64,000 nucleotides of DNA from an uncultured Paraprevotella sp. GTDB taxonomy: Bacteria; Bacteroidota; Bacteroidia; Bacteroidales; Bacteroidaceae. The stretch spans positions 1 to 64,000 of the forward strand of contig CALULQ010000006.1 of NCBI GenBank assembly GCA_944321525.1. The letters run 5' to 3'. Below the pieces are notes generated by a model. That model ran no database searches and was not told the origin of the DNA. It saw only the letters and a program-made list of their open reading frames with translations. Shown here piece by piece: positions 6,730 to 16,006 of this stretch; position 1 is the first letter of the stretch, and each line of letters begins with the position of its first letter. The position numbers and the translations under genes are program-made.

Positions 6730-9507
6730 TTATTTATCCAAAATGCAGCGGACGGGGCGGGCCATGGTTTTAGCACCAATAAAACCTATGGTATAATATG
6801 ATGCAGTCGACTTCTGCTCATCGTTACGTATCACGAATGAAAAGCTTGATGCCCCATTGTTTTCAATACAAGTCCAATAATATACACCGTACATGGACCA
6901 TAATCCTCCTATTTCTCCTCTTCCATCCCCTGGCAAATAGGCCTCCAGTCCTTCGCGGTCGGCACGCTGCCCGGTAGCCGTCAAGGGTATTTCTTTACCA
7001 CCCTTATTCATTTGCGGGTACACTCTATATTTATTATGCGAGGCATTGTCCTCCTCGGCAAAACCTCCGTTCAATGTTCCTCCTGTATCGCTTGCATCAA
7101 AGCCGTTGACGAATACGGCAAATGCCCTTGGTATAGGAACTTTAAATCCTCTGGGCGAAGGATCATAAATTGTTTTAATAGAAGACCGCGTCTCCTTGCT
7201 ACCTATCTGATTGGAATTAGTGGCATCCCAAAGACTAGAAATACGGTCATTCAGCCAGTTGGTATTATAACTGCCACCTTCTTTTCGGGCAATATAAAAA
7301 ACATTGGGATGCTGTATGGCTTCACCTAATGAGACACCTCCCATTGCTGTCTGATAAGCATAGTCCCCGTCACCGGTTTCATGAAGCCTGTAATCTTCGA
7401 ATCTCACATGCTCCCAGTTCCTCAAGGCAATCAAAGGATCCTTTCTACCCCATTGATAGTAAGTGGAGCCGACGTCTTTATAATCGAATTCTTCTCCCTC
7501 TTGCTTGATTGCCAAGGATGCTGTGTTCCCGCTCTTGGGTTGCGTAAATTGATAAACAATGTCACGTTGGTTGTAATAGACCATCTTACCGTCTACCCAA
7601 CCCAAGTTGCATGACATCAGACCATAAGCATTATACTCCCCGCTATCATAATCCTGAAGCCAATGAACGTCAGACAAGTCGCGCTCCGTCACCCATATAT
7701 GCCAGCTCCACATGATTCGCTTCTGCTCGTCGCGAACCGCCACAATGGCATTGGCCTGCTGCATATACTCCCGGTCAAGAGTAAACACCAGATAGTGCCC
7801 GTCATCGGACAAGTGGACATCTTTGAACATGTAGAAGCCATCGCTCCACACCAAAGTGCAGTCGTGAGGCTTATATTTGCTATAAACATAAGGATCGTTG
7901 ATGGGTTGGTCAAGGTAGTCCCTAAATGCCGAGTTATTATAAGCCACAGTGTTGGTCTGTCCGTCTTTTATGGCATTCCCGTACACCAACGGCAATTTGT
8001 ACACGCCGGGAGCATTCACCACATAGCAGTTGGCAGTGGTCATTTGTCCAGTGTCCATCGAAAGGTCATGCGGATTGTCTTTGGTCCCCACCTCTGTGGC
8101 CTCTTTAAGCGTGAGATCTCCACCCCACGTGGTGTGCATCTTATTCCGGTTCAGCCCCAAGCTATAAGAAACTGCACCGTTCTCACTTCCCTCTCCACTA
8201 TAGGTGAAATCAGTAACAATATCTGTTTCATCCACTTCAACTGTCTTATCGTTCTCAAAATCCGTCTCCGTAGCTCTGTTAAATTTGGCTTCCCACGCCA
8301 CAGATTCTTTTACACTTGGATTTTGCGTACGGTAGCGGTAGCTCGTCACTTGGTATTGGGCTTGCGTGCCGCCAAGAGGGATGGTGATGTTGTCCGTCAC
8401 TTCGAAGACATACGTCCAGTTGATGGACTCGGTGGAGATGGCGTAGGTATAAATGCGGCCGGCTTCCCAAGCTTGCTGGTCCTCTGCCTTTCCGGCGAGT
8501 TTGCCGGTCAGGGTGTGTTTCTTGCCATCGTCCGTTGTAAGGCGGATTTCCACGGTGGCATTGGACAAGGACTGGGGAATCATCATGAAGGTGGTTTCCT
8601 TCGCCTCGTCCGTGATGTCTTGTTTTTCGCTCTGTTGGTCTTGAACTTCGACGTCGAAAGTTTGAGTGAAGTCGGTTGTTCCATCGTCCACGGGCAGCGT
8701 CCAAGTGAATGCCTCACTCTTGCCATCAAACACACATGAGCCTTCGCCCTGCAGTCCTTTCAGGGTGATGGAGTTGATGGTGCACTTGGCGATGTCTTTG
8801 GTGACGAACTTCACGGCGGCCAAGGCATGATAAAATTTCAAAGGCACGTGCCCGCCATTGCTTTCCGCGTCAGACTTGTTGCTGCGGGCGTAGGCGAAAA
8901 GGATGTCGGGCTGGGCTTCGGCATCCGCCTTCCCGTCCGAAGAAACGGGCACAGTGTAATCGAAACTGATTTTTCCTTCGGAGCATGTGGGAGCCAAGTT
9001 GCTCTCCCCTTCTTGGGGAATGCTGTATGGCGCATGGGCATAGAAACAAAGATAAGAGTTATCGTCCGGCCAATAGCGCTCGCCCGACGGCGACCAGACG
9101 TTGCCGGAATGGACGCTGATTTCTTCATTCGACATGAAGGGAGCGCCGGCATCGGTGTAGGCCGTCACGCTGAAACTTTTGCTTACCGTGGCAAAATCCT
9201 CCGCATTGTGAACCGGCACGCCGCGGGTGGCGGCTTGCGGGGCGGAGACGGTGGAAAGGTTGCTTTCCACGGAGGCATGGAGGTAGAGCGTGTCGCCGCC
9301 GTTCTTCTCAAGAAGCACCAGCGGGGCGTCGGCATACCTCGGGAAGCGGGTGGCGGAAGCGCCGTCGGCGCCCGCTACGGCGGAAACGCCGAAACGGATA
9401 CGGTCTGCCGCCCGCTGGTCGATGAGTTCGTCTTGGTTGCAGGCTGCCACGGCGCACACCAATGCCGCGCACATCCCCATTTTCTGAATCATACTCTCAT
9501 GTTTCAT
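6730..9507 (-). CDS. Large fimbrillin-family lipoprotein (candidate tip adhesin)
   Basis: A 925-residue exported lipoprotein: a hydrophobic N-terminus ends in the lipobox AVAACNQ. Residues about 30-360 look like a Bacteroidales fimbrillin (Mfa-like) domain, with SGERYWPDDNSYLCFYAHAP and NGGHVPLKFYHALAAVKFV. Later come MTTANCYVVNAPGVYKLPL and YDPSPRGFKVPIPRAF, which are common in long fimbrillin-like surface proteins. It is the last gene of a DUF3575-DUF5119-fimbrillin-fimbrillin locus on the minus strand, 127 bases after the smaller fimbrillin. The long C-terminal part suggests a tip subunit; this is inference. GC content drops along the gene: the 3' half is clearly more AT-rich than the 5' end, consistent with a mosaic origin. 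Confidence 0.85.
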   Translation of the reverse strand: MKHESMIQKMGMCAALVCAVAACNQDELIDQRAADRIRFGVSAVAGADGASATRFPRYADAPLVLLEKNGGDTLYLHASVESNLSTVSAPQAATRGVPVHNAEDFATVSKSFSVTAYTDAGAPFMSNEEISVHSGNVWSPSGERYWPDDNSYLCFYAHAPYSIPQEGESNLAPTCSEGKISFDYTVPVSSDGKADAEAQPDILFAYARSNKSDAESNGGHVPLKFYHALAAVKFVTKDIAKCTINSITLKGLQGEGSCVFDGKSEAFTWTLPVDDGTTDFTQTFDVEVQDQQSEKQDITDEAKETTFMMIPQSLSNATVEIRLTTDDGKKHTLTGKLAGKAEDQQAWEAGRIYTYAISTESINWTYVFEVTDNITIPLGGTQAQYQVTSYRYRTQNPSVKESVAWEAKFNRATETDFENDKTVEVDETDIVTDFTYSGEGSENGAVSYSLGLNRNKMHTTWGGDLTLKEATEVGTKDNPHDLSMDTGQMTTANCYVVNAPGVYKLPLVYGNAIKDGQTNTVAYNNSAFRDYLDQPINDPYVYSKYKPHDCTLVWSDGFYMFKDVHLSDDGHYLVFTLDREYMQQANAIVAVRDEQKRIMWSWHIWVTERDLSDVHWLQDYDSGEYNAYGLMSCNLGWVDGKMVYYNQRDIVYQFTQPKSGNTASLAIKQEGEEFDYKDVGSTYYQWGRKDPLIALRNWEHVRFEDYRLHETGDGDYAYQTAMGGVSLGEAIQHPNVFYIARKEGGSYNTNWLNDRISSLWDATNSNQIGSKETRSSIKTIYDPSPRGFKVPIPRAFAVFVNGFDASDTGGTLNGGFAEEDNASHNKYRVYPQMNKGGKEIPLTATGQRADREGLEAYLPGDGRGEIGGLWSMYGVYYWTCIENNGASSFSFVIRNDEQKSTASYYTIGFIGAKTMARPVRCILDK

Positions 9508-9634
9508 GTTCTGACTCCTCCGTGTTTATTTCCAAATCTTGTTGTCTTCTGAGTGACTGGGTGGGGACATTCAACCCCGCCCAGCCTGTTTCCGTCTAAA
9601 AGTTTTCCAATATTAACTTCTTGCGAATAAGGAT

Positions 9635-10843
9635 TTAGTTGCCGCCGTCTCCTGGATCTTCGATGCCTGATTCAATTTCCTGAGAAGGCTGCTGCAAAAA
9701 GTCATCAACCTCAACCTCGAATGATATTGGAACAAGTACTGGATCCGGGTTGGGATCAGGATCTTCAGGATCATAACCACCATTCCCATTGCCAAACACA
9801 ATGGTGTAAATGTACTTCTTTCCCTGTTCCCATGCAAAATCTGCAGGAATAGCAAGCGGCTTCGGTGTACATGTGCCATCTTCACCTTGTTCACCCCAAA
9901 GGAGAACGTCGTCTTCCCCTTTCACTCCACTTCCATCTTCAACATTGTAGATGAGACAGTTCACCATAAGATAGGAACCTTTCGTATCATCCAACGCGTC
10001 CGTCTTATTATTCCATGCCGTAGTTGATTGCGGCAGCAACAACATAGTATTATCCGTAAAATTATCCGGAGTTTCAGTGGTACTCTTCGTTGTCAAGGGA
10101 TAAACCTGCTTGTCGCCCTTAACTGCAACAGCCGTAAAAGCTGCTTCATAAGAAGCCGGGTTACCAGAAGCAAGTTGCCATGTTCCCCATCCCTTCGCTG
10201 TTTCAGGATAGTCAGTAGTAGTACCGGTGTGATCCTCTACATTCTCATCCGTGCTTACGCTCGGGAATGTGAATGTGCCTTTGCTTTCTGCATTGTTCAC
10301 AGACACTCCGGAGATTTCCACATACAAGTTCTTGCTGTCGTTCCGGGCTTGGAACACGATTTGCGACAAAGCATGACGGAAGTTGAGGGTCACGGGAGTT
10401 TGAGTCTTTGACTGTTCTGTTTTAACAGCATAAAGCAAATCCACTTGTGATGCAAGAGCCGTAGCCGGGGAGAAATCAACAAACTTCGCCGAGGCTGTTC
10501 CACCCGTACAATCCCATTTGTAAGCAGTACCGCCATTGACATGAGCATAAAAGTCCACCTTAGCTTCCGGCCAATAACGTGTACCGTTTTGATTCACCCA
10601 ACTATCATTCTCATACTTAATCACATCTCCCTTGATGTAACTCTGATTACCGCTTATTGCCGAAACCGTGAAACTTTCCGGCATGTTTTGGTTGCAGAAT
10701 ACATCTGCCGCCCGGGTCGCCTTGTTGGCCACCACATCAAAAGTGATTTCGTCGCCGCTGCGGTTGACTTCCATCACTTCGTCCTGCGAGCACGATGCCA
10801 GCGTAGCCAGCAGTCCGAGTGCTAAATAATACTTCTTTTTCAT
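9635..10843 (-). CDS. Fimbrillin-family lipoprotein
   Basis: A 402-residue protein with lipoprotein signal MKKKYYLALGLLATLASCSQ. It then has the fimbrillin pattern GDEITFDVVANKATRAADVF (an Arg soon after the lipobox is typical of fimbrillins matured by a trypsin-like gingipain or equivalent), NQNGTRYWPEAKVDFYAHV, and VTLNFRHALSQIVFQARN. Subunits of this type polymerise into surface fimbriae by donor-strand exchange. The C-terminus has a low-complexity linker PEDPDPNPDPVLVPISFEVEV that could be the donor strand region. It sits 72 bases downstream of the DUF5119 gene. Codon use is more AT-rich than in that gene, suggesting a separately acquired or diversifying subunit. Confidence 0.88.
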   Translation of the reverse strand: MKKKYYLALGLLATLASCSQDEVMEVNRSGDEITFDVVANKATRAADVFCNQNMPESFTVSAISGNQSYIKGDVIKYENDSWVNQNGTRYWPEAKVDFYAHVNGGTAYKWDCTGGTASAKFVDFSPATALASQVDLLYAVKTEQSKTQTPVTLNFRHALSQIVFQARNDSKNLYVEISGVSVNNAESKGTFTFPSVSTDENVEDHTGTTTDYPETAKGWGTWQLASGNPASYEAAFTAVAVKGDKQVYPLTTKSTTETPDNFTDNTMLLLPQSTTAWNNKTDALDDTKGSYLMVNCLIYNVEDGSGVKGEDDVLLWGEQGEDGTCTPKPLAIPADFAWEQGKKYIYTIVFGNGNGGYDPEDPDPNPDPVLVPISFEVEVDDFLQQPSQEIESGIEDPGDGGN

Positions 10844-10915
10844 TGCTGTAAAAAAATTAAGTTAGTAAAACAAGTTAAGTTATCTCTACCTAAAAGTAAT
10901 AGGTTGTGTTGCCTT

Positions 10916-11917
10916 TCACACCACGATCTCGCTCTCCACCACTTCCCAGTCGTCCACCGACGGGTCGAAGCCGTGCCCGTTCTCGATGGGTTGGGGCAAG
11001 TCCAGCCCGTCGATGATGATGTGCACGTGCCGGCGGTCCGGCGCGTCGTGCACCTGCACGGTGACGTCCAGGTTGTCCATGTCCTTGTAGCAATATTTGG
11101 CGCCGTCGTCCATCACCACGTAGAAGGCCATCAGGTGTGGGTCGGGGTTCTCTTCGTGGTGTCCGAAGGTGTAGAACTGTCCCCTCACGGTGGACTCCCC
11201 GTCGGCCCAGGCCTCGAAGGGGAGCGTCACGCTCTCGCGGTCCAGCTCCTCGGTGGCGAGCGTCAGGCTGCCGGCCATGCCGGAGATGGTGCCGCACATC
11301 TGCACCATGTGTTTCAGGTTGGTCACGTTGCGCACCTCGTAGGTGTAGGTGCACACCAGCTCGTGGGGATAGAGCGTGACCACCTGCGGGTCGTCCTGCC
11401 CCGCGTCTTCGCCGCCCCTCATGGGCAGGCAGGTGTAGCTCACGCCGCCGTCGGTCACCTCCACCTCCATGGCCGTGCATCCCCACATCATTTCGGGACA
11501 GATGACCACGCGCTGTTCCTCGCTGCCCGTGGCCCTCGGGGCATAGTTGGCCGCGTTGCCATAGATGGGTTCGAGCACGCTGCCCTCGCGGGTGTAGACG
11601 CCGTGCGAGCGGAAGTCGCCCGTGTTGTAGAACTCCACGGCCTCCGTGTCGTTGTTGTAGCAGAGCACCACGTACTTGCCCACGCCCACTTCCACGTCGC
11701 CGCCCTCGGTGCCGGTGAAGTCGAAGCGCCGCCCGCTGCCCCCGTCGGCGGGATAGAAGTAGACGCACATGCCGTCGGGGTCGGCCTGCGGGGCGTCGCG
11801 CCAGTCGAACTCCACGCGCAGCCCCACCGTGTGGGGGTGATGGTAGCACAGTTCCTTATGCTCGCACGAAGTGAGGATGAATGCGAGCGGGGCCAGGTAA
11901 ATCATAAACCGTTTCAT
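10916..11917 (-). CDS. DUF5119-family lipoprotein of fimbrial locus
   Basis: A 333-residue lipoprotein (lipobox FILTSCEH). The N-terminal domain (VGLRVEFDWRDAPQADPDGMCVYFYP) and the mid-protein TYTYEVRNVTNLKHM match DUF5119 proteins, which sit next to DUF3575 and fimbrillin genes in Bacteroidales fimbrial loci and are thought to anchor or initiate the fimbria (Mfa2-like role). The ATG overlaps the stop of the DUF3575 frame by the ATGA arrangement. It is very GC-rich (73% in 11221-11280 by hand count). Function in anchoring is inferred from locus position. Confidence 0.85.
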   Translation of the reverse strand: MKRFMIYLAPLAFILTSCEHKELCYHHPHTVGLRVEFDWRDAPQADPDGMCVYFYPADGGSGRRFDFTGTEGGDVEVGVGKYVVLCYNNDTEAVEFYNTGDFRSHGVYTREGSVLEPIYGNAANYAPRATGSEEQRVVICPEMMWGCTAMEVEVTDGGVSYTCLPMRGGEDAGQDDPQVVTLYPHELVCTYTYEVRNVTNLKHMVQMCGTISGMAGSLTLATEELDRESVTLPFEAWADGESTVRGQFYTFGHHEENPDPHLMAFYVVMDDGAKYCYKDMDNLDVTVQVHDAPDRRHVHIIIDGLDLPQPIENGHGFDPSVDDWEVVESEIVV

Positions 11918-13184
11918 CGTCTGCCTCCTTTCTCTGCGTTATAATTGCCTTTCCCCAGAAGCCACACCAGCGACACTTCCACCTTCGTGGGGCCGAAGTA
12001 GCGGCGCATCTTCGTGGACTCCACACGTAGCAGTCGTCCATGGGCACGTATTCGTAGTATTTCCCGCCCAAATAGCCCACTCCGGCGCAGAAGTCGATGT
12101 TCAGCCTGCGGGCCACGGGCAGGGAGTAGCCGTACTCGATGCCGCCGGCCAGGCTGGCGCAGTCGAAGAGCGTGCCGCCCGGCTCGCCGCCCATGTACCC
12201 GCGGTGGCCGGTCTCGAAGTCGTAGGTCAGCACTTGGCCGTAGAGGCCCAGGTGGTGCCCCGTGAGGGGCTTCTCCTTGGCCTGCCGCCCGAGCCACTTG
12301 CGCACGGCCACGTCGCCGCCGTAGGCCCGCCAGTACCAGTGGCGGCGGTCCTTCTTCCACCACGCATACATCCAGTTGGCCGCCACGCTCCAGTCCCGCC
12401 CCAAGTAGAATTCCACGCCCACGTTGGGCACGAGCAGGGCGTCGTAGAGTATGTTGGTCTTCACGGCCATGTAGAAGGGCTTCTCCGGCTCGAGGGCGAG
12501 GGGGAGAATCTCCATGCGCGGCGGCGCGGCGGGAAGCGCAGGCGGCTCCACCGCCGTGACGGGATAGGCCTTGAAGGGATTCCACACCCGGAGGTACCAG
12601 AGGTGGATTTTCGAGGCGCGCAGTTCGGGAAACAGGTTCCGGTACATGTAGCGGTAGGGGCGCCCGCCCTTGAAGCGCGAGAGCCGGCCCACGTTGTTGT
12701 CCGCCAGCTTCTCGCCACCGTCGAGCCGGCCGATGATGTCGCGCAGGAAGTCGAGCGTCTCTTCGCGGTAGGGCACGCCGGGGTCGGCCTCCACCAGACG
12801 CATCAGGCCGTACCAGTCGCGGCCCAGGAAGCGGAAGGTGGTCAGCGAGTCGGGCAGGTCGCCATACTGCGAAAGATAGTCGAAGAGCACTCCGGCGCGT
12901 TTCTCGGACAGGCGGCGGTTGAGGGGTATGCTTCCCTCCGGCGATGCACCACCAACGACCAGCACTTTGTGCAACACGTAGACGGAGTCGGCATACCCCA
13001 TGCGCAGGCTGTCGGCCACACGGTCGAGCGCAGCCTGGTTGCCGCCGATGGACTTGTCCAACACGGAGTAGCCCTATCTAAAGTATATCTTTACAGAGTC
13101 TCTCACAATTTGTGCTTTCCCTTCGTTACAAAGCGAAAAAGCAGCCATGAGCACACATGCGAGGCGATAATTCAGTTTAACCAT
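11914..13184 (-). pseudogene. DUF3575 outer-membrane protein with amber codon and frameshift
   Basis: The natural frame starts at ATG 13184 with a signal peptide (MVKLNYRLACVLMAAFSLC...KAQ), reads ...DSVKIYFR, meets TAG at 13074-13076, then continues GYSVLDKSIGGN. Downstream is an OmpA-like segment (GGASPEGSIPLNRRLSEKRAG) and the DUF3575 barrel (KTNILYDALLVPNVGVEFYLG). Near 12019 the frame slips: the barrel ending STKMRRYFGPTKVEVSLVWLLG is in another frame, and only that frame ends at 11914 with an ATGA overlap to DUF5119. One extra G at the TGGAG run would restore it. So the gene carries one nonsense and one frameshift lesion, unless sequencing error explains them. Intact relatives would sit in the outer membrane and head this fimbrial operon. 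Confidence 0.8.
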
Positions 13185-13236
13185 GACGCCTTAAAATCAT
13201 TAAGCTTTCCGTACAAGCTAAGTTTGAATTCCGCCG

Positions 13237-13270
13237 CGAATATATATATATATATATATATATATCCAAA
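13237..13270 (-). promoter_or_regulatory. Putative fimbrial promoter spanned by an AT tract
   Basis: On the minus strand TTTG (13270-13267) is followed by 22 bases and then TATATTCG (13244-13237), a one-mismatch version of TAnnTTTG. The predicted start lies about 45 bases before the DUF3575 ATG. The spacer is almost wholly the AT dinucleotide tract. A TTCG variant box also precedes the GH25 gene in this window, supporting its use. Confidence 0.5.
13240..13265. repeat. (AT)13 dinucleotide microsatellite
   Basis: Thirteen uninterrupted AT units, 26 bases, in a GC-rich context. It forms the spacer of the putative fimbrial promoter. Tracts of this kind change length by strand slippage. Confidence 0.95.
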
Positions 13271-13547
13271 CTTTTCGCGTTAAAAAGCATTAAAGAAATG
13301 TGAAAACGCCGTTTTTCCCTCCGTTTCTCCGCCCGGCCTACCGTTTTTGCCTACCGGATTTTCCGCTCCGGGCCTCGGGCGGAGCCTCGCGGATTTGTAT
13401 AATATATATATGGTACGCGCGCGAGAACAAACATGACACCGCATGCGGGGGACGCAGGAACAGGCGGGGCGGACAAGCGCGCCGCCTGCCACCCGCCGCC
13501 CCGTGCGCGCAACGGGCGGCGGACGGGCTGCAGGCGGCGCCCGACCT

Positions 13548-13619
13548 TGCGGAGTCCGTCGGCGTACTTTGCGGAGAGTACTCGAGTACTTGCCGCAGAG
13601 TACAATTCCGCATGCCGCA
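13548..13619 (+). repeat. Intergenic palindromic element, copy 2 (two-arm form)
   Basis: Core 13564-13603: GTACTTTGCGGAGAGTAC joined through CTCGAG to a matching right arm ending GCAGAGTAC. Left flank is TGCGGAGT; right flank starts AATTCC and ends GCCGCA. The remaining DNA between 13271 and 13797 holds no recognisable gene. Confidence 0.9.
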
Positions 13620-13797
13620 CGGCGCGGCCGGACGCCGGGCAAGGCCGCTCCCCTCCGGGCCCGCCCCATCCGGCCGCCGACGCCCCGGTTTCCCAGGCTG
13701 CCGCGGAAAGCACCGACGCCCCGGCCGGTGTACAAGAAAATGTGACTGGCTTATTCAAGTTCTTCTGCCGCGGAGGCTTCCTCCGGCCTTCGCTCCC

Positions 13798-14889
13798 CTA
13801 CCCGTTCGTCTTACGGTAGCTCCACACGGCCGCCACGGCGAAGACGGACATGAACGACAACAGCTTGCCCAACTGCGGCCACAAGTCGGACAAACCGCAA
13901 CCTTTCAGGAACAGCATGCGCATCACCTGGATGAAATACGTCAGCGGGTTGAAGGCCGCCATCCATTGCGCCCACTGCGGCATGCTGCGCACGGGAGTGA
14001 AAAGGCCGCTCATCAGGATGAACACAATCAAGAAGAAGAACATGACGAACATGGCCTGCTGCATCGTGCCGGAATAGTTGGAGATGAGCAGACCGAAGCC
14101 CGATATGGTGAGAATGAACACACCGGAGAAGAAATAAATCAGACCCACGCTGCCCACGGGGACAATGCCGTAGAGCAAGGCGGCCAGAGCCATGGCGATG
14201 GTGAGCACCACCAGGCCCACCACCCAATAAGGTATCAGCTTGCCCAGAATGAACGCCGACTTGCCGAGCGGCGTCACGTTGATTTGCTCAATCGTGCCGG
14301 TTTCCTTCTCGCCCACGATGTTCAGGGCCGGAAGGAAACCGCTCACCAGCGTCAGCAACACGACCAGCAAGGCCGGCACCATGAAGAGCTTGTAGTCCTG
14401 GTGCGGGTTGTAGAGGTTCAGCACCGACAACCTGGCCGCATCGGGCGCTCCCGTCTCCTGCGCCACGAAGTCGTTCACCACCGTGGTCAGGTAAGAGCTT
14501 CCCAGCCCGCCCTTCGTCCCGTTGACGGCGTTGGCCGAGATTTGCACCTCCACGGGTTGGCCCGTCGCCAGCCCCTTCTCGAAATGGTCGGGGATTTCCA
14601 GGATGATGTCGGCCTCCCCGCGCTCCACGCACTCCAGCGACCGGCCGTAGTCCGGCGCGTTTGCCACCAGGTTGAAATAGTCCGTGGACGCCACCTTCTC
14701 CACCAGCCGCCGCGAGGTGGCGGAATGGTCGGCGTCCACCACGGCCAGGTTGTTGTACTTGATTTCGAGGTTGGCCGCCCATGGCATGAGAATCATCATC
14801 ATGCACGGGAACAGCACGATGAGCCGCGGAATGACGGGATTCCGCCTCATTTGCTTGAACTCTTTCTCTATCAAAAATTTCAGCACCAT
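13798..14889 (-). CDS. ABC-2 type transporter permease (second of pair)
   Basis: A 363-residue permease of the YhhJ/ABC-2 type. One N-terminal membrane helix (PRLIVLFPCMMMILMPWAA) precedes a large periplasmic domain (about 45-170). Five C-terminal membrane helices follow, including the family motif NIVGEKETGTIEQINVTPL at about 200. It is the last gene of the efflux operon and overlaps nothing; the gap to the upstream permease is 25 bases. With the ATPase, its partner permease, the adaptor and the TolC protein it should form a tripartite exporter for drugs or hydrophobic compounds. Substrate unknown. Confidence 0.88.
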   Translation of the reverse strand: MVLKFLIEKEFKQMRRNPVIPRLIVLFPCMMMILMPWAANLEIKYNNLAVVDADHSATSRRLVEKVASTDYFNLVANAPDYGRSLECVERGEADIILEIPDHFEKGLATGQPVEVQISANAVNGTKGGLGSSYLTTVVNDFVAQETGAPDAARLSVLNLYNPHQDYKLFMVPALLVVLLTLVSGFLPALNIVGEKETGTIEQINVTPLGKSAFILGKLIPYWVVGLVVLTIAMALAALLYGIVPVGSVGLIYFFSGVFILTISGFGLLISNYSGTMQQAMFVMFFFLIVFILMSGLFTPVRSMPQWAQWMAAFNPLTYFIQVMRMLFLKGCGLSDLWPQLGKLLSFMSVFAVAAVWSYRKTNG

Positions 14890-14914
14890 GACTCTGTCCT
14901 TTCTATCCGTTGCA

Positions 14915-16006
14915 CTATTCCAGACGCACCTTGAACTTCTTCAGGCTCAGCGCCACCAGCAGCGCCGCCATGCCGGAGAGCACCAGCACTTCCGGCCACA
15001 CGGCCCCGAACCCCAGCCCCTCTATCATCACCTTGCGGACGGCCTGTATGTACCAGCGCGCCGGGATGGCGTCCGAAATCCATTGCAATACGCGCGGCAT
15101 GCTCTCCACCGGAAAAATCATGCCCGAAAGCAGCATCACCGGCATCATCAGGCCCATGCCCGACACCAGCATGGCCCCCACCTGGTTCTGCACCACGCAC
15201 GAGATGAGCAGCCCCAGCGACAAGGCCACCGCAATCAGCAGCAGGCTGAGCAGCGACAACAGCCACAGGCTGCCCGCCACGGGCACGTGGAGCACGAAGA
15301 CCGACAGGAGAAGGATGGTGGCAAGATTCACGCACGACAGGAGCAAATAGGGGACGGCCTTGGCCAGGATGATGAAAATCGGGCGGATGGGCGACACCAG
15401 CAGCACTTCCATCGTGCCGGTCTCCTTCTCCCGCACGATGGAAATGGCCGTCATCATGGCGCAGATGAGCATCAATATCAGCCCCATCACGCCGGGGACG
15501 AAGTTGTATGCGCTCTTCATCTGGGGGTTGAACAGCAAGTGGGTCTGCACGCCGACGGTCCCCGGCTGCCCGTCGCGCAGGGCTTGTCCCACGATGCCCT
15601 GCACGTAGCCTGCCGTGACGCTCGCCGTGTTCGGGTCGGTGGCGTCCACCACCAGTTGCACCCCGGCCTCCCCCGTCTGCAGGTTCTCGTCGAAGCGCGG
15701 CGTGAAGACCACCACGATGTCCGCCTCGTCGCGGCGGAACACGGTCTCGATTTCCCGGGCCGTCGACAGTTCCTTCACCACGCTGAAGAAACGGTTCCCC
15801 TCCAGGCGCTCCGCGATGCGCGTCGTGGCCGCGTCCTTCGACGGGTCGAGCACCGCTACCCGGCTGTGGTTGATTTCCGTAGTGATGGCAAAGCCGAAGA
15901 GCATGATCTGCAACACCGGCATGCCCAGCAATATCAGCATCGTCCGCCGGTCGCGGAAGATGTGGAAGAATTCTATCTTGACAAAAGCCCAAAACTGTTT
16001 CATCAC
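14915..16006 (-). CDS. ABC-2 type transporter permease (first of pair)
   Basis: A 363-residue permease with the same architecture as the following gene: N-terminal helix (RRTMLILLGMPVLQIMLFGFAIT), periplasmic domain, then five helices with VREKETGTMEVLLVSPIRP around residue 197. The start ATG lies directly after the ATPase stop, with no spacer, so the two are translationally coupled. Two different permeases of equal length (both 363 residues) imply a heterodimer. The set resembles the E. coli ybhFSR pump in gene content (double ATPase plus two permeases plus HlyD). Confidence 0.9.
   Translation of the reverse strand: MMKQFWAFVKIEFFHIFRDRRTMLILLGMPVLQIMLFGFAITTEINHSRVAVLDPSKDAATTRIAERLEGNRFFSVVKELSTAREIETVFRRDEADIVVVFTPRFDENLQTGEAGVQLVVDATDPNTASVTAGYVQGIVGQALRDGQPGTVGVQTHLLFNPQMKSAYNFVPGVMGLILMLICAMMTAISIVREKETGTMEVLLVSPIRPIFIILAKAVPYLLLSCVNLATILLLSVFVLHVPVAGSLWLLSLLSLLLIAVALSLGLLISCVVQNQVGAMLVSGMGLMMPVMLLSGMIFPVESMPRVLQWISDAIPARWYIQAVRKVMIEGLGFGAVWPEVLVLSGMAALLVALSLKKFKVRLE

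Noticed and set aside
9556..9586. Hairpin between the two fimbrillin genes (CTGGGCGGGG/CCCCACCCAG on the minus strand)
   Set aside because: One mismatch and no T-run; it may be an intercistronic stability element but cannot be called a terminator.
13400..13412. Second short TA-rich stretch (ATATATATA) near 13.4 kb
   Set aside because: Only a few units long and not placed next to a gene start; not comparable to the (AT)13 tract.
13300..14934. Long plus-strand open frame opposite the ABC permease (about 540 residues)
   Set aside because: It has a His/Gln/Arg-rich antisense composition, while the opposite frame gives a clear ABC-2 permease with membrane helices. Such antisense frames occur through most GC-rich genes here.
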